A stretch of DNA of 8,613 nt from Candidatus Dojkabacteria bacterium (GTDB lineage Bacteria > Patescibacteriota > Dojkabacteria > B142 > OLB20). Position 1 is the stretch's first letter, and every line of letters begins with the position of its first letter. The notes under the pieces are model-generated. The model made no database searches. It was not told the origin of the DNA and saw only the letters and a program-made list of their open reading frames with translations. The translations under genes and the position numbers were made by a program. The stretch spans positions 1 through 8,613 of the forward strand of contig JAGQLK010000037.1 of assembly GCA_020429485.1 (NCBI GenBank). Reading direction: 5' to 3'. Shown piece by piece: positions 1 to 6,594 of the stretch.

Positions 1-602
1 CTTGTGTCATCAGAGTATTCATATGACTTCATTGTTATTAGATCAACATAACCTCTTAGGTCATGCTCTCTACCTAATGGGTAAGTAATTGCAACTGCAT
101 GATCACTTAATTCATCTTTAATAGATTGAAGGCTCATCTCAAAGTCACCACCCACTAGATTTAGTTTATTAATGAAGCATAGTCTAGGAACATTATATTT
201 GTCTGCTTGTCCCCATACTTTACTTGACTGAGGCTCTACACCCATTTTACCATCGAAGATTACTACAGCACCGTCTAAAACACGAAGAGATCTTTCGACC
301 TCAGCTGTAAAGTCAACGTGACCTGGTGTGTCAATGATGTTAATTCTATACATCGTATCATTGAGGCTCCAAATACATGTAGTTGCAGCAGATTGAATAG
401 TAATACCTCTTTCCTTTTCTTGTTCCATAAAGTCCATCTCAGATGCACCGTCGTGTACTTCACCAATTTGATGTTTTCTTCCTGTGTAATAAAGAATTCT
501 CTCTGTAGTAGTTGTCTTACCTGCATCAACGTGCGCGATAATACCTATGTTTCTATAGTTTTGCAGATCTTTAACTGCTGAATAATCAACTTTGCTTGCC
601 AT
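1..602 (-). CDS. fusA: Elongation factor G, N-terminal part (cut by window edge)
   Basis: EF-G is the GTPase that drives ribosomal translocation and, with RRF, ribosome recycling in the cytoplasm. The visible 200 residues are the start of the G domain: P-loop AHVDAGKTT at residues 23-31, switch I RGITI at 65-69, G3 DTPGH at 91-95, and the EF-G signature GVEPQS at 121-126. The G4 position reads NKLN at 145-148, where EF-G normally has NKMD, so the guanine-contacting Asp is Asn here (see findings). The ATG at 600-602 gives the usual EF-G N-terminus a short distance before [13 protein letters not shown]. No Shine-Dalgarno is present; the leader is A/T-rich. About 500 further residues would lie beyond position 1. 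The family call is certain; only the effect of the G4 change is open. Confidence 0.97.
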   Translation of the reverse strand, partial: MASKVDYSAVKDLQNYRNIGIIAHVDAGKTTTTERILYYTGRKHQIGEVHDGASEMDFMEQEKERGITIQSAATTCIWSLNDTMYRINIIDTPGHVDFTAEVERSLRVLDGAVVIFDGKMGVEPQSSKVWGQADKYNVPRLCFINKLNLVGGDFEMSLQSIKDELSDHAVAITYPLGREHDLRGYVDLITMKSYEYSDDT

Positions 603-618
603 TTACAATAAACTTAAA

Positions 619-646
619 ATTATATGTATACGTATGGGATTGTACA
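619..646 (-). promoter_or_regulatory. Probable fusA promoter
   Basis: On the minus strand a perfect TATAAT (624 to 619) lies 16 nt before the fusA ATG. A weak -35, TGTACA (646 to 641), is 16 bp upstream of it. This would leave a leader of about 10 nt, shorter than for the other genes here. The -10 is convincing and the -35 is not. Confidence 0.55.
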
Positions 647-651
647 TTAAA

Positions 652-665
652 GCCTCTGGCGAGGC
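652..665 (-). terminator. Small GC hairpin, possible weak terminator of the 759-residue protein gene
   Basis: A 5-bp perfect GC-rich stem, GCCTC/GAGGC, with a 4-nt loop stands out in an AT-rich gap. On the minus strand it is followed by TTTAAT and lies about 80 nt after the stop of the upstream gene and just before the fusA promoter. Position and direction fit a terminator, but the U-tract is only three residues, so read-through into fusA is possible. Confidence 0.4.
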
Positions 666-746
666 AATAACTATTCATTAAAAATATAACTTATTTTCAA
701 TTTTATGTAAAGGAATTAACTCTCTACTAATTATCTATTTGGCGAA

Positions 747-3026
747 TTACCAGCCTGCTGTCTCACCTAATACTGCTGTTATTATGGTTTCCCCATAATA
801 ACTCCCGGTAGTTATTACGCCTGGTAATCCTATTCCCCAGTAGGTATCTGCTGCCCCTATAACTATACTGCCAGTATCAATAGTCTTTGGGACATTTAGC
901 TCTAACTCAGTAGCTGTGCCGCTTAAATCTGTTCCTGATCCATAAGTAAATCCTGCAGCTGCATATTCCTGGTAATTAAGATCTACTTTTGCTGCAGGAC
1001 AGCTAGGTGATGCGAATGAGCTTATACACATACCATCCCCATTTCCATTTAGATCTGTATCTAGCCCAACATTCCCTGTTGCTGTCACTTCTACTATTTG
1101 ATTAGTCGCCCCTGTATCCCCTCCAGCATTTACCGCTCCATAGCTTATTGATGTTTCTGTTATATCCAGTGCTACTAATGCATTCATCTCTACTCCTGCT
1201 GCACTTTCTGTATTATCTGATAACGCACTGTCTACTGCATTTACTGTCGCTAACCAATTTTCAGCTGGGTACTCAGTATTTGCTGCTGTAGGATCCGCAT
1301 GGAACTGTACTGCCACTGTGCATGTATATGTTGCTATTGCATCTGTATTATTACTACATGTACCGCTATCTACTGTACATGTTACTTGAGCGTAGCAACT
1401 ATCATCATCGTCTTCTGCATCTAGATCGCATCCGGAATAAGTTATCGTCGATCTATAAAGACTTGATTCAACTGTTACCAAATCCTCACAAGAATTGTTG
1501 TCTGTCACAGTAGCGGTTATATCTACACTTGTTGTTGTATTTTCAGTAAGTGTAATATCTGATGAGCCATTTACAATCACATTACTTACTACTGGTGCTA
1601 CATTATTTACTGTGTAATCTACTGTTTGAGGATTTGATGCAGATGCTAACCCATGACTATCAAATACATGTCCATACACTGTATAGTTACCATCTTCTAC
1701 TACCGATGGATAGTTGTAGGTACATGATGGGTTACTTGCTACTGATGTACTTGAACAATACTCAGTTCCATTACACCCTGAGCTTGTGGCTCCGCTGTTA
1801 TCACAAACAAACATTTGCACTATATCACTCGTTCCATCTGTATCTGAGTCTGATGCTGTCGCTGTGAATACTACATCTCCTCCTGGATCGTCTGCTCCAT
1901 CTACATTAAGTGCTGTAAAAGTTGGATCATGATTTACCTTAAATGGTGATTCTGAGCCATCCACTAATGTGCCTTGACTTGCACTTGAGCAGATTGAGCC
2001 TGTTACATCATCACAAACGAATGCATACCAGTCGTTAGATTCTGCTTCCGCACCTGTTGTTGTGTAACTACAACTAGCCTCGACTTCAGATCCTGAAGCT
2101 GCTGTTGTGGAACTTGAGACACAGTATTCCGTGGCATCACAGCTTGGTGCGTTACCTGTACCACCTTCCGCTGTTACTGCATTACTTGAACATATTATTA
2201 GAAAGTAATTATCTTCATTAGCATCTTCTGCTGTTGCCTTGAATGTTACTGATGTTCCTTCATCTGTTGGACTTGTTGAATCTGATGTTGGGTCTTCATA
2301 TACATCTGTACCAGACTTAAATATTGGAGCTACATTGCTTACATTTACCGAAACATTGATCATACCAACACCTACTGATGGTTCATAAGTAATTACTAAT
2401 TCAGGTCTGTATGCAGCAGTAGCATTATCAGATGAAGGAAACCATACTCTAGTCCATGCACCTTCATTGCTGCCACGAATATAAAACCCATAATTTGGAT
2501 AAGTACCATCAACCCAATCGGTTACTATTGGCGTTATGTCTTTGGTCGTTTTTGTATAGTTTCTATAGGTAGTAAAGAGAAAAGAAGTAATTAGCGTACC
2601 ATTATAAGATGGCTGAGTATTCCAGGTAACTGTATTTTCATCCCAATCAGATGTAACGCGATAGAAATAGCCGTAATTATCATAATTATCGTATTGATAC
2701 TCCCAGATAGATAGATCTGCATCTAGAACATTACCGTTAATAGAACTGAGATCAAATTTTAACAATCCCCTATATGGGCCACCTGGATATGCTGATGGAC
2801 TTCTTGTCCCAAGATAAGTCGTTGATTTAGTACCATAATTGGTAGTAGGGAAACTTTGATCTATTTGTGCATCAAGTCCTTCTGGACCAGGTTTAAGAAT
2901 AGCTGTACATGTACCATTACCATTATCTGTATGAGATCCACATGAGCTAGCTTCAACAGGGGTGATAGGAATCCAAATGGAAACAACTAAAGTAAATAGC
3001 AATATTGCAGTAATTCGAGTTTTCAT
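747..3026 (-). CDS. Secreted DNRLRE-domain protein with cysteine-rich Ig/PKD-like repeats
   Basis: A 759-residue exported protein, probably a surface or adhesive protein; its ligand is unknown. Residues 1-26 form a signal peptide (basic MKTR, hydrophobic core, cleavage likely after VEA). Residues 46-215 match the DNRLRE (CBM96-like) module: TNYGTKSTTYLG, RGLLKFDLSSI, ADLSIWEY, DWDENTVTWNTQP, then PELVITYEP. Three Ig/PKD-like units follow, opened by related junctions SNVAP (230), NHDP (365) and NNVAP (474). The first two share a cysteine pattern with TEYC at 299-302 and 421-424. The region 475-620 holds six more Cys and a DDDD run. The C-terminal domain (about 618-759) is Gly/Thr-rich and ends in a YWGIGLPG...GSYYGE segment of the kind seen at the end of beta-rich surface proteins. 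No LPXTG, C-terminal membrane helix or catalytic motif is seen. All 20 Cys lie in the mature part, suggesting disulfides. A carbohydrate-binding role is possible from the DNRLRE module but unproven. Confidence 0.85.
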   Translation of the reverse strand: MKTRITAILLFTLVVSIWIPITPVEASSCGSHTDNGNGTCTAILKPGPEGLDAQIDQSFPTTNYGTKSTTYLGTRSPSAYPGGPYRGLLKFDLSSINGNVLDADLSIWEYQYDNYDNYGYFYRVTSDWDENTVTWNTQPSYNGTLITSFLFTTYRNYTKTTKDITPIVTDWVDGTYPNYGFYIRGSNEGAWTRVWFPSSDNATAAYRPELVITYEPSVGVGMINVSVNVSNVAPIFKSGTDVYEDPTSDSTSPTDEGTSVTFKATAEDANEDNYFLIICSSNAVTAEGGTGNAPSCDATEYCVSSSTTAASGSEVEASCSYTTTGAEAESNDWYAFVCDDVTGSICSSASQGTLVDGSESPFKVNHDPTFTALNVDGADDPGGDVVFTATASDSDTDGTSDIVQMFVCDNSGATSSGCNGTEYCSSTSVASNPSCTYNYPSVVEDGNYTVYGHVFDSHGLASASNPQTVDYTVNNVAPVVSNVIVNGSSDITLTENTTTSVDITATVTDNNSCEDLVTVESSLYRSTITYSGCDLDAEDDDDSCYAQVTCTVDSGTCSNNTDAIATYTCTVAVQFHADPTAANTEYPAENWLATVNAVDSALSDNTESAAGVEMNALVALDITETSISYGAVNAGGDTGATNQIVEVTATGNVGLDTDLNGNGDGMCISSFASPSCPAAKVDLNYQEYAAAGFTYGSGTDLSGTATELELNVPKTIDTGSIVIGAADTYWGIGLPGVITTGSYYGETIITAVLGETAGW

Positions 3027-3049
3027 ATAACCGATTGAGCTCCTGCTAC

Positions 3050-3078
3050 AATATACTAAGTTTATTTTTTGATGCCAA
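3050..3078 (-). promoter_or_regulatory. Sigma70-type promoter of the secreted DNRLRE protein gene
   Basis: On the minus strand TTGGCA (3078 to 3073), a 17-bp spacer and TATATT (3055 to 3050) give five of six matches in each box at ideal spacing. The -10 ends 23 nt before the ATG, so the transcript would start about 16-18 nt before the start codon. An AGGAG at 3039-3043 would then sit at the very 5' end, too far from the ATG for a normal ribosome binding site. Confidence 0.75.
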
Positions 3079-3095
3079 CAATATTAGTAGGAATT

Positions 3096-3800
3096 CTAAA
3101 GCCTGAACCTTGTATCTTCTAAGAAGCAACTTACTTCTCCTCTAATCTCTTCCATTTCTTCAGTAGTAAATCCAGGGTCTCTGAATGCTCTTATTTCATA
3201 ATCTCCTCCTGCAAGATCATAAACCCATGCGATAAATAATCTATCTGGTTGATCAACAAACATAATGGTTATCTCTTTTCCACCACCAAGTGCATTATTA
3301 TTTACATAATAAACCATGAATTCACTTTCATAGTAACTTCGATCAAAGTTATCTAACCCATCTACAATGCCTTCAATATTTATACCTTCTTCGGCAAGTG
3401 CGCCTATTCCTTCTGATGAGCCTGCTAGATAGTTATCCAAGCCATCTCTCACAGCAATAATAAACGGATCATTATATGCTTCAAGAAGTATATCCACATC
3501 CCTTGCTGTAAAACCAGCTTCTTCTAGAGTACAGTTACCAATCATTCCCTCCGACGCTTCAGCGTCAAGCTGTTCGATAACATCATTTTCCAACTCATCC
3601 ACTGCTTGATCAATTCCTTCTTCGACTCTCGAACTAACATAAAATCCTAGTGCGCTGCAAAGTAAACACAATACAAATAATATAATCAGAATAACAATTA
3701 TTATTTTCTTACTCTTGCTACCTTTGGCAGTATTAGACTCATTATTAATTGGCTGATTTGTTACTGACTGCTGCTGTTCAGCTGTTGAAGCATTTTCCAT
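3096..3800 (-). CDS. Single-pass membrane protein with an extracytoplasmic domain, unknown function
   Basis: I do not recognise a family. The 234 residues split into a polar Gln/Asn/Ser-rich cytoplasmic tail (1-29), a KSKK stop signal, one strongly hydrophobic helix (33-55, including CLLCSALGFYV), and an acidic domain of about 175 residues. The basic side before the helix predicts that the C-terminal domain is outside. Residues 56-85 are rich in Glu/Asp and likely helical, possibly a coiled coil. A beta-rich stretch follows (FMVYYVNNN, KEITIMFVDQP, LFIAWVYDLAGGDYEIRAFRDPGF). Cys90 and Cys225 are the only cysteines of the outer domain and could pair. The gene starts 36 nt after the 323-residue protein gene on the same strand. 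It may be co-transcribed with it, although a TATAAA (3831 to 3826), 25 nt before the ATG and without a good -35, could give it its own promoter. No Shine-Dalgarno is seen. Confidence 0.75.
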   Translation of the reverse strand: MENASTAEQQQSVTNQPINNESNTAKGSKSKKIIIVILIILFVLCLLCSALGFYVSSRVEEGIDQAVDELENDVIEQLDAEASEGMIGNCTLEEAGFTARDVDILLEAYNDPFIIAVRDGLDNYLAGSSEGIGALAEEGINIEGIVDGLDNFDRSYYESEFMVYYVNNNALGGGKEITIMFVDQPDRLFIAWVYDLAGGDYEIRAFRDPGFTTEEMEEIRGEVSCFLEDTRFRL

Positions 3801-3836
3801 TTTCGAAAGTTATTACAAATTATTTTTTATACTAAC

Positions 3837-4808
3837 TTACCATAAAGGTATTAGCAAATGTTCTGGTGTGTTCTGAGCAATCTGAGCGATGATATTATTA
3901 ATTGGCCATTTATAATCTGGATGAATCGACTTGAACCGAGCTGGACAAACCGCTATAGTACTAGCCTGAACCTCAGGATGTGTCATAGATAATAAACTAC
4001 CTGTAGCAGCTGATAGCACTCGCGCTGAATGAATGAGGTGAGCATCTGCATTGCTACCTGGTACTACTCTCATAATTCCAAGCTCCTCATCATATTCTAC
4101 ATTACCTGGAGTGAAGGCCATTTGGTCACGATTTATAAAGAATCTTTCAAAAGTAGTCACTACCTCATTACCACCTGACCCCATCAATCTAGCTATTACT
4201 CCATCATTATGTAGTGCAGAATTAGCTAATACAATCCTTGCATCTTCTGCAGTTTCAAATCCTGTATCTCTTATAGCCTTTACTGTTGGCGCAATAGCTT
4301 CGCTAGCTGTACCTATTCCAGTATCAACATAATCTGCATCAACTTTGTGACTTAGCTCCATCATGCCTGAATATGTTATTGAGTGAAAAGCATTAATTAA
4401 GTAGGCTAACTCCTCTAATCTAAACGCATCTGGAACCTGCATCAATTTCCCTTTGTGCACATACCAATTATTATCAAACATGGTTCTCCTACCAGCATCA
4501 GTTACTCTTCCTAGAAAATTAGCTATTTCTTGATCATATCTAACATAACTGTTAAGCCCACCCCAAAATCCTGGCTGAATATTTTGACTCGCTCCAAGAT
4601 CTAATACACTTGATGCATACCCATAAAATACATCTTTGAAACTATGCTTAGTATGTGTGAAAAGTATAGAGAAAAACTCGCTAGGTCTTCCAGCTGCATA
4701 TGCTTGGTTAGCTGTTATTGCTGAACTAATTAGACCAACTCTAGCCTCACTAAGCCTATTTACTAGACCTGCCGCTGCATTTTCTGGATTGTAATCAAAT
4801 TCTGACAT
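3837..4808 (-). CDS. Unknown 323-residue protein, possible paralogue of the 289-residue protein
   Basis: No family is recognised. There is no signal peptide or membrane helix, so it is probably cytoplasmic. The sequence looks mainly alpha-helical (AAAGLVNRLSEARVGLISSAITANQAYAA reads as amphipathic helix at 11-39). Possible metal or haem ligands are E151 and H154 (ExxH in MELSHK) and D255, H257, H260 (DAHLIH); this is suggestive only. Its one cysteine, C288, lies in VCPA near the C-terminus, and the protein ends LLIPLW. It begins MSEFD, with the first 15 nt of coding sequence identical to the 289-residue protein gene at 5725, and the two promoters are nearly the same. A gap-free stretch HLIHSARVL (257-265) against HRSYAKAVL and a GG...GRV segment (83-102) also suggest distant homology. 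The start is fixed by the strong promoter 27 nt upstream. There is no Shine-Dalgarno. Confidence 0.8.
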   Translation of the reverse strand: MSEFDYNPENAAAGLVNRLSEARVGLISSAITANQAYAAGRPSEFFSILFTHTKHSFKDVFYGYASSVLDLGASQNIQPGFWGGLNSYVRYDQEIANFLGRVTDAGRRTMFDNNWYVHKGKLMQVPDAFRLEELAYLINAFHSITYSGMMELSHKVDADYVDTGIGTASEAIAPTVKAIRDTGFETAEDARIVLANSALHNDGVIARLMGSGGNEVVTTFERFFINRDQMAFTPGNVEYDEELGIMRVVPGSNADAHLIHSARVLSAATGSLLSMTHPEVQASTIAVCPARFKSIHPDYKWPINNIIAQIAQNTPEHLLIPLW

Positions 4809-4835
4809 TTTTTGATAAATTCAATTCGTGGTGGG

Positions 4836-4865
4836 ATTATACAGAAATTGAGTATATTTCTTCAA
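4836..4865 (-). promoter_or_regulatory. Strong promoter of the 323-residue protein gene
   Basis: On the minus strand TTGAAG (4865 to 4860), an 18-bp spacer and a perfect TATAAT (4841 to 4836) lie 27 nt before the ATG at 4808. The -35 context GCTTGAAG, the following TATA and the TATAATC end recur in the promoter of the 289-residue protein gene (5667-5697), with the same 27-nt distance to the ATG. Confidence 0.8.
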
Positions 4866-4892
4866 GCTATTAACTTGGACTCAAATTTCTGT
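4841..4892. repeat. Imperfect inverted repeat between divergent promoters
   Basis: ACAGAAATTGAGT (4841-4853) is the reverse complement of ACTCAAATTTCTGT (4879-4892) apart from one missing T, with 25 nt between. Each arm sits directly upstream of the -10 region of one of the two divergent genes. The dyad is therefore symmetric about the divergent promoter pair, either as a shared operator or because both promoters carry the same spacer motif. Confidence 0.6.
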
Positions 4893-4901
4893 TTAAATAA
4901 T
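4870..4901 (+). promoter_or_regulatory. Probable promoter of the MsrQ-like gene
   Basis: Two overlapping readings are possible: TTGGAC (4875-4880) with AATAAT (4896-4901) at 15 bp, or TTAACT (4870-4875) with TTAAAT (4893-4898) at 17 bp. Either leaves about 26-29 nt from the -10 to the ATG at 4928, as in the neighbouring genes. The boxes are weaker than those of the divergent 323-residue protein gene. Confidence 0.45.
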
Positions 4902-4927
4902 AGTAATGTAGTTTTTATTCTTAAGTA

Positions 4928-5602
4928 ATGATTAATTCAAAATCCGCCCACACAATTCAGTCTTGGTTAAAGGCTATTATTTTTTGTGAACTATCACTTA
5001 TAGTTGTTTATTTCTATTATAAGTTAACAGGAGAGGCTGTGGGTGGAACTAGAGATATAAGTCGAATTACTGCTGACGCAGGTACACTATTAATAGTACT
5101 TTCATTTGCTATGAGTGGATTCTCTTACTTTTTTAACTTCCTTGATAAGTACCTAGTATACAGAAAATACCTTGGATTGCTTGGGTTTTATTTAACACTA
5201 GTTCATGTATACTACGCATTAGTCTTTGCATTAGCACACCCAGATATGGCCTTAAGTACTGGATCAAGAGTATGGTCATTTATTGGCGCTATTTTTGCTC
5301 TCACATACTTCATCCAAATGACCCTTGTATCTAACAACTGGGCAATAAAAATAATTGGAGGCAAAGCTCAAAGAATCATTCTAAGATTTGGATATGTTGC
5401 TCTAGCTGCTACAGTAATTCATTTTTGGATTAGGAAGTTACCGCTTTGGGAAGACTTTATGGCAGGTGACTTTGGATCCATTCCACCTCTTAGTCTAGTT
5501 GTTTTCGTTTTTGCAATCTTAGCATTCTTACTCCGAATTGCCATGGAGGTAATGATAAGAGTGAAGTCGCAATCTAAGCCAGAAACTACTGAGTCAAAGT
5601 AA
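4928..5602 (+). CDS. Ferric reductase-like haem membrane protein, MsrQ-like
   Basis: A 224-residue protein with six predicted membrane helices (about 13-31, 50-70, 80-103, 115-134, 148-167, 186-207) and a short charged C-terminal tail. This fits the haem-only branch of the ferric reductase transmembrane domain family, whose best-known member, MsrQ, passes electrons through b-haem to the periplasmic methionine sulfoxide reductase MsrP. Seen here: YRKYLGLLGFYLTLVH (helix 3, H93) and FGYVALAATVIHFW (helix 5, H165), the expected haem-ligand pair; H104 follows helix 3. The second helix-5 histidine, usual in a W-x-x-LH context, is absent: the segment reads AQRIILRFGY. Length is close to MsrQ (about 200-210). 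No MsrP is in the window, so I give no gene symbol. It is transcribed away from the 323-residue protein gene and ends 122 nt before the 289-residue protein gene. No Shine-Dalgarno precedes the ATG. The likely electron donor is a flavin reductase, possibly encoded at 6591-7901. Confidence 0.82.
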   Translation: MINSKSAHTIQSWLKAIIFCELSLIVVYFYYKLTGEAVGGTRDISRITADAGTLLIVLSFAMSGFSYFFNFLDKYLVYRKYLGLLGFYLTLVHVYYALVFALAHPDMALSTGSRVWSFIGAIFALTYFIQMTLVSNNWAIKIIGGKAQRIILRFGYVALAATVIHFWIRKLPLWEDFMAGDFGSIPPLSLVVFVFAILAFLLRIAMEVMIRVKSQSKPETTESK

Positions 5603-5666
5603 TATTTAGGTATCTCAATTACTATCTCGGTTTCTTTATCTCTATTAGGGTTCGATTATTTTTCGC

Positions 5667-5697
5667 TTGAAGGATCTATATCGAATCATGATATAAT
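5667..5697 (+). promoter_or_regulatory. Consensus extended -10 promoter of the 289-residue protein gene
   Basis: TTGAAG (5667-5672), a 19-bp spacer, then TGA-TATAAT (5689-5697), a perfect -10 with the extended TGn element. The -10 ends 27 nt before the ATG at 5725, so the leader is about 20 nt. It gives this gene transcription independent of the MsrQ-like gene and closely matches the promoter at 4836-4865. A 7-bp inverted repeat, CGATTAT (5653-5659) with ATAATCG (5693-5699), encloses it. Confidence 0.85.
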
Positions 5698-5724
5698 CGC
5701 TTACTTTTTATTACTAAGTGTATT

Positions 5725-6594
5725 ATGTCAGAATTTGATGATCTTTTTGAAACTGGTGGCGATATAGAAGACTTTATGGGGGCTATGCAATCACGTTGGG
5801 AAGCAAGACAAATGTTTGTTGATGGTTTTGTACATCATGTTTTCCCTTTTGTCCTTAACACTCCAAGACTACTAGAACAAGGATTATCAATTGCATTTGA
5901 TCAACCTGATCAAAGCGCAGATAAACATATCTGGATGCAAACTGGTATACTGAAGCCTTTTGTACCTCCTGTTGGTGGTTTTGATCCATACTTAGTTATG
6001 CAATACGCAGGAAGAGTTGCTTCAAGTCAACCATGGGAATTTTATTTTGAAGAAATGTCTAACCAACGCCCTGATTCATATGCATTATTCTTACAAGCTG
6101 CTGCTCCATCTAACGAGCGTGTATGGGGTGAACCTGCTGGATCTATTACCCCTAATAAGCTTGCAACAGGAATAGCAAACGGAAATCTAAGATTCTATGG
6201 AAGTGAAATGCCTTGGTTAGTAGCCGCTGGAATATGGGGTACAGACATAGTTAACCAAGTCAGAGTTTTTAAACAAGAAGGACGCCAATGGGACATGGCG
6301 TGGGAAATCGCAGTTGGACTTGAGCAAGCAGGACTTGGTGGCGAAGAGAATGTACAAGCAAGACTTCAAACACTCTTTGCCCGTGAAGAAGGTGGCCATA
6401 GGTCATATGCAAAAGCAGTATTAGATCAACATGATGCTTTTACAGGTTCAATGTTTACTTGCCCTGCAGAGGGATATGTAAATAGAAGCTTTTTGTATTT
6501 GTCAGATAGAATTGGAACAGATCAATTCGTTGAAGCGACTACACTAAATAATAATATGGGATCACTAGTTATTCCAAGCTCATTTGACTTCTAG
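5725..6594 (+). CDS. Unknown 289-residue protein, possible paralogue of the 323-residue protein
   Basis: No family is recognised. It is soluble, without signal peptide or membrane helix, and appears mostly helical and rich in Trp, Phe and Gln. A segment AREEGGHRSYAKAVLDQH (219-236) contains E222-x-x-H225. Together with E161 (GSEMPWLVAAGIWG) it vaguely recalls diiron proteins of the ferritin or haem-oxygenase-like folds, but a complete ligand set is not visible and I do not claim that function. The only cysteine is C246, in TCPA, 43 residues from the C-terminus; the 323-residue protein likewise has a single Cys in VCPA, 35 residues from its end. Both begin MSEFD from identical codons, share a GG...GRV segment (here 84-97) and end in LxIP. 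The start follows a consensus promoter. The stop codon overlaps that of the convergent flavohaem reductase gene. Confidence 0.8.
   Translation: MSEFDDLFETGGDIEDFMGAMQSRWEARQMFVDGFVHHVFPFVLNTPRLLEQGLSIAFDQPDQSADKHIWMQTGILKPFVPPVGGFDPYLVMQYAGRVASSQPWEFYFEEMSNQRPDSYALFLQAAAPSNERVWGEPAGSITPNKLATGIANGNLRFYGSEMPWLVAAGIWGTDIVNQVRVFKQEGRQWDMAWEIAVGLEQAGLGGEENVQARLQTLFAREEGGHRSYAKAVLDQHDAFTGSMFTCPAEGYVNRSFLYLSDRIGTDQFVEATTLNNNMGSLVIPSSFDF

Noticed and set aside
318..581. Open frame of 87 codons on the plus strand, and 275-529 on the minus strand in another frame
   Set aside because: Both lie inside fusA, whose translation is unmistakable; their proteins show no domain and are shadows.
1322..1867. Plus-strand open frames rich in Leu, Tyr and His (1322-1513, 1562-1867)
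   Set aside because: They are antisense to the secreted repeat protein; the skewed composition follows from its Ser/Thr/Ala/Asp codons.
3039..3043. AGGAG as ribosome binding site of the secreted protein gene
   Set aside because: It is 13 nt from the ATG and, by the predicted promoter, at the first bases of the transcript; no other gene here uses such a site.
4051..4332. Plus-strand open frame of 93 codons
   Set aside because: It is antisense to the 323-residue protein gene, with no promoter or recognisable protein.
6217..6399. Minus-strand open frame of 60 codons
   Set aside because: It is antisense to the 289-residue protein gene, without promoter or domain.
3945..6464. CPA motifs as haem-thiolate ligands of peroxygenase or P450 type in the 323- and 289-residue proteins
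   Set aside because: Peroxygenases carry their PCP-type motif near the N-terminus with different surroundings, and no P450 signature is present. A lone CPA is too little evidence.
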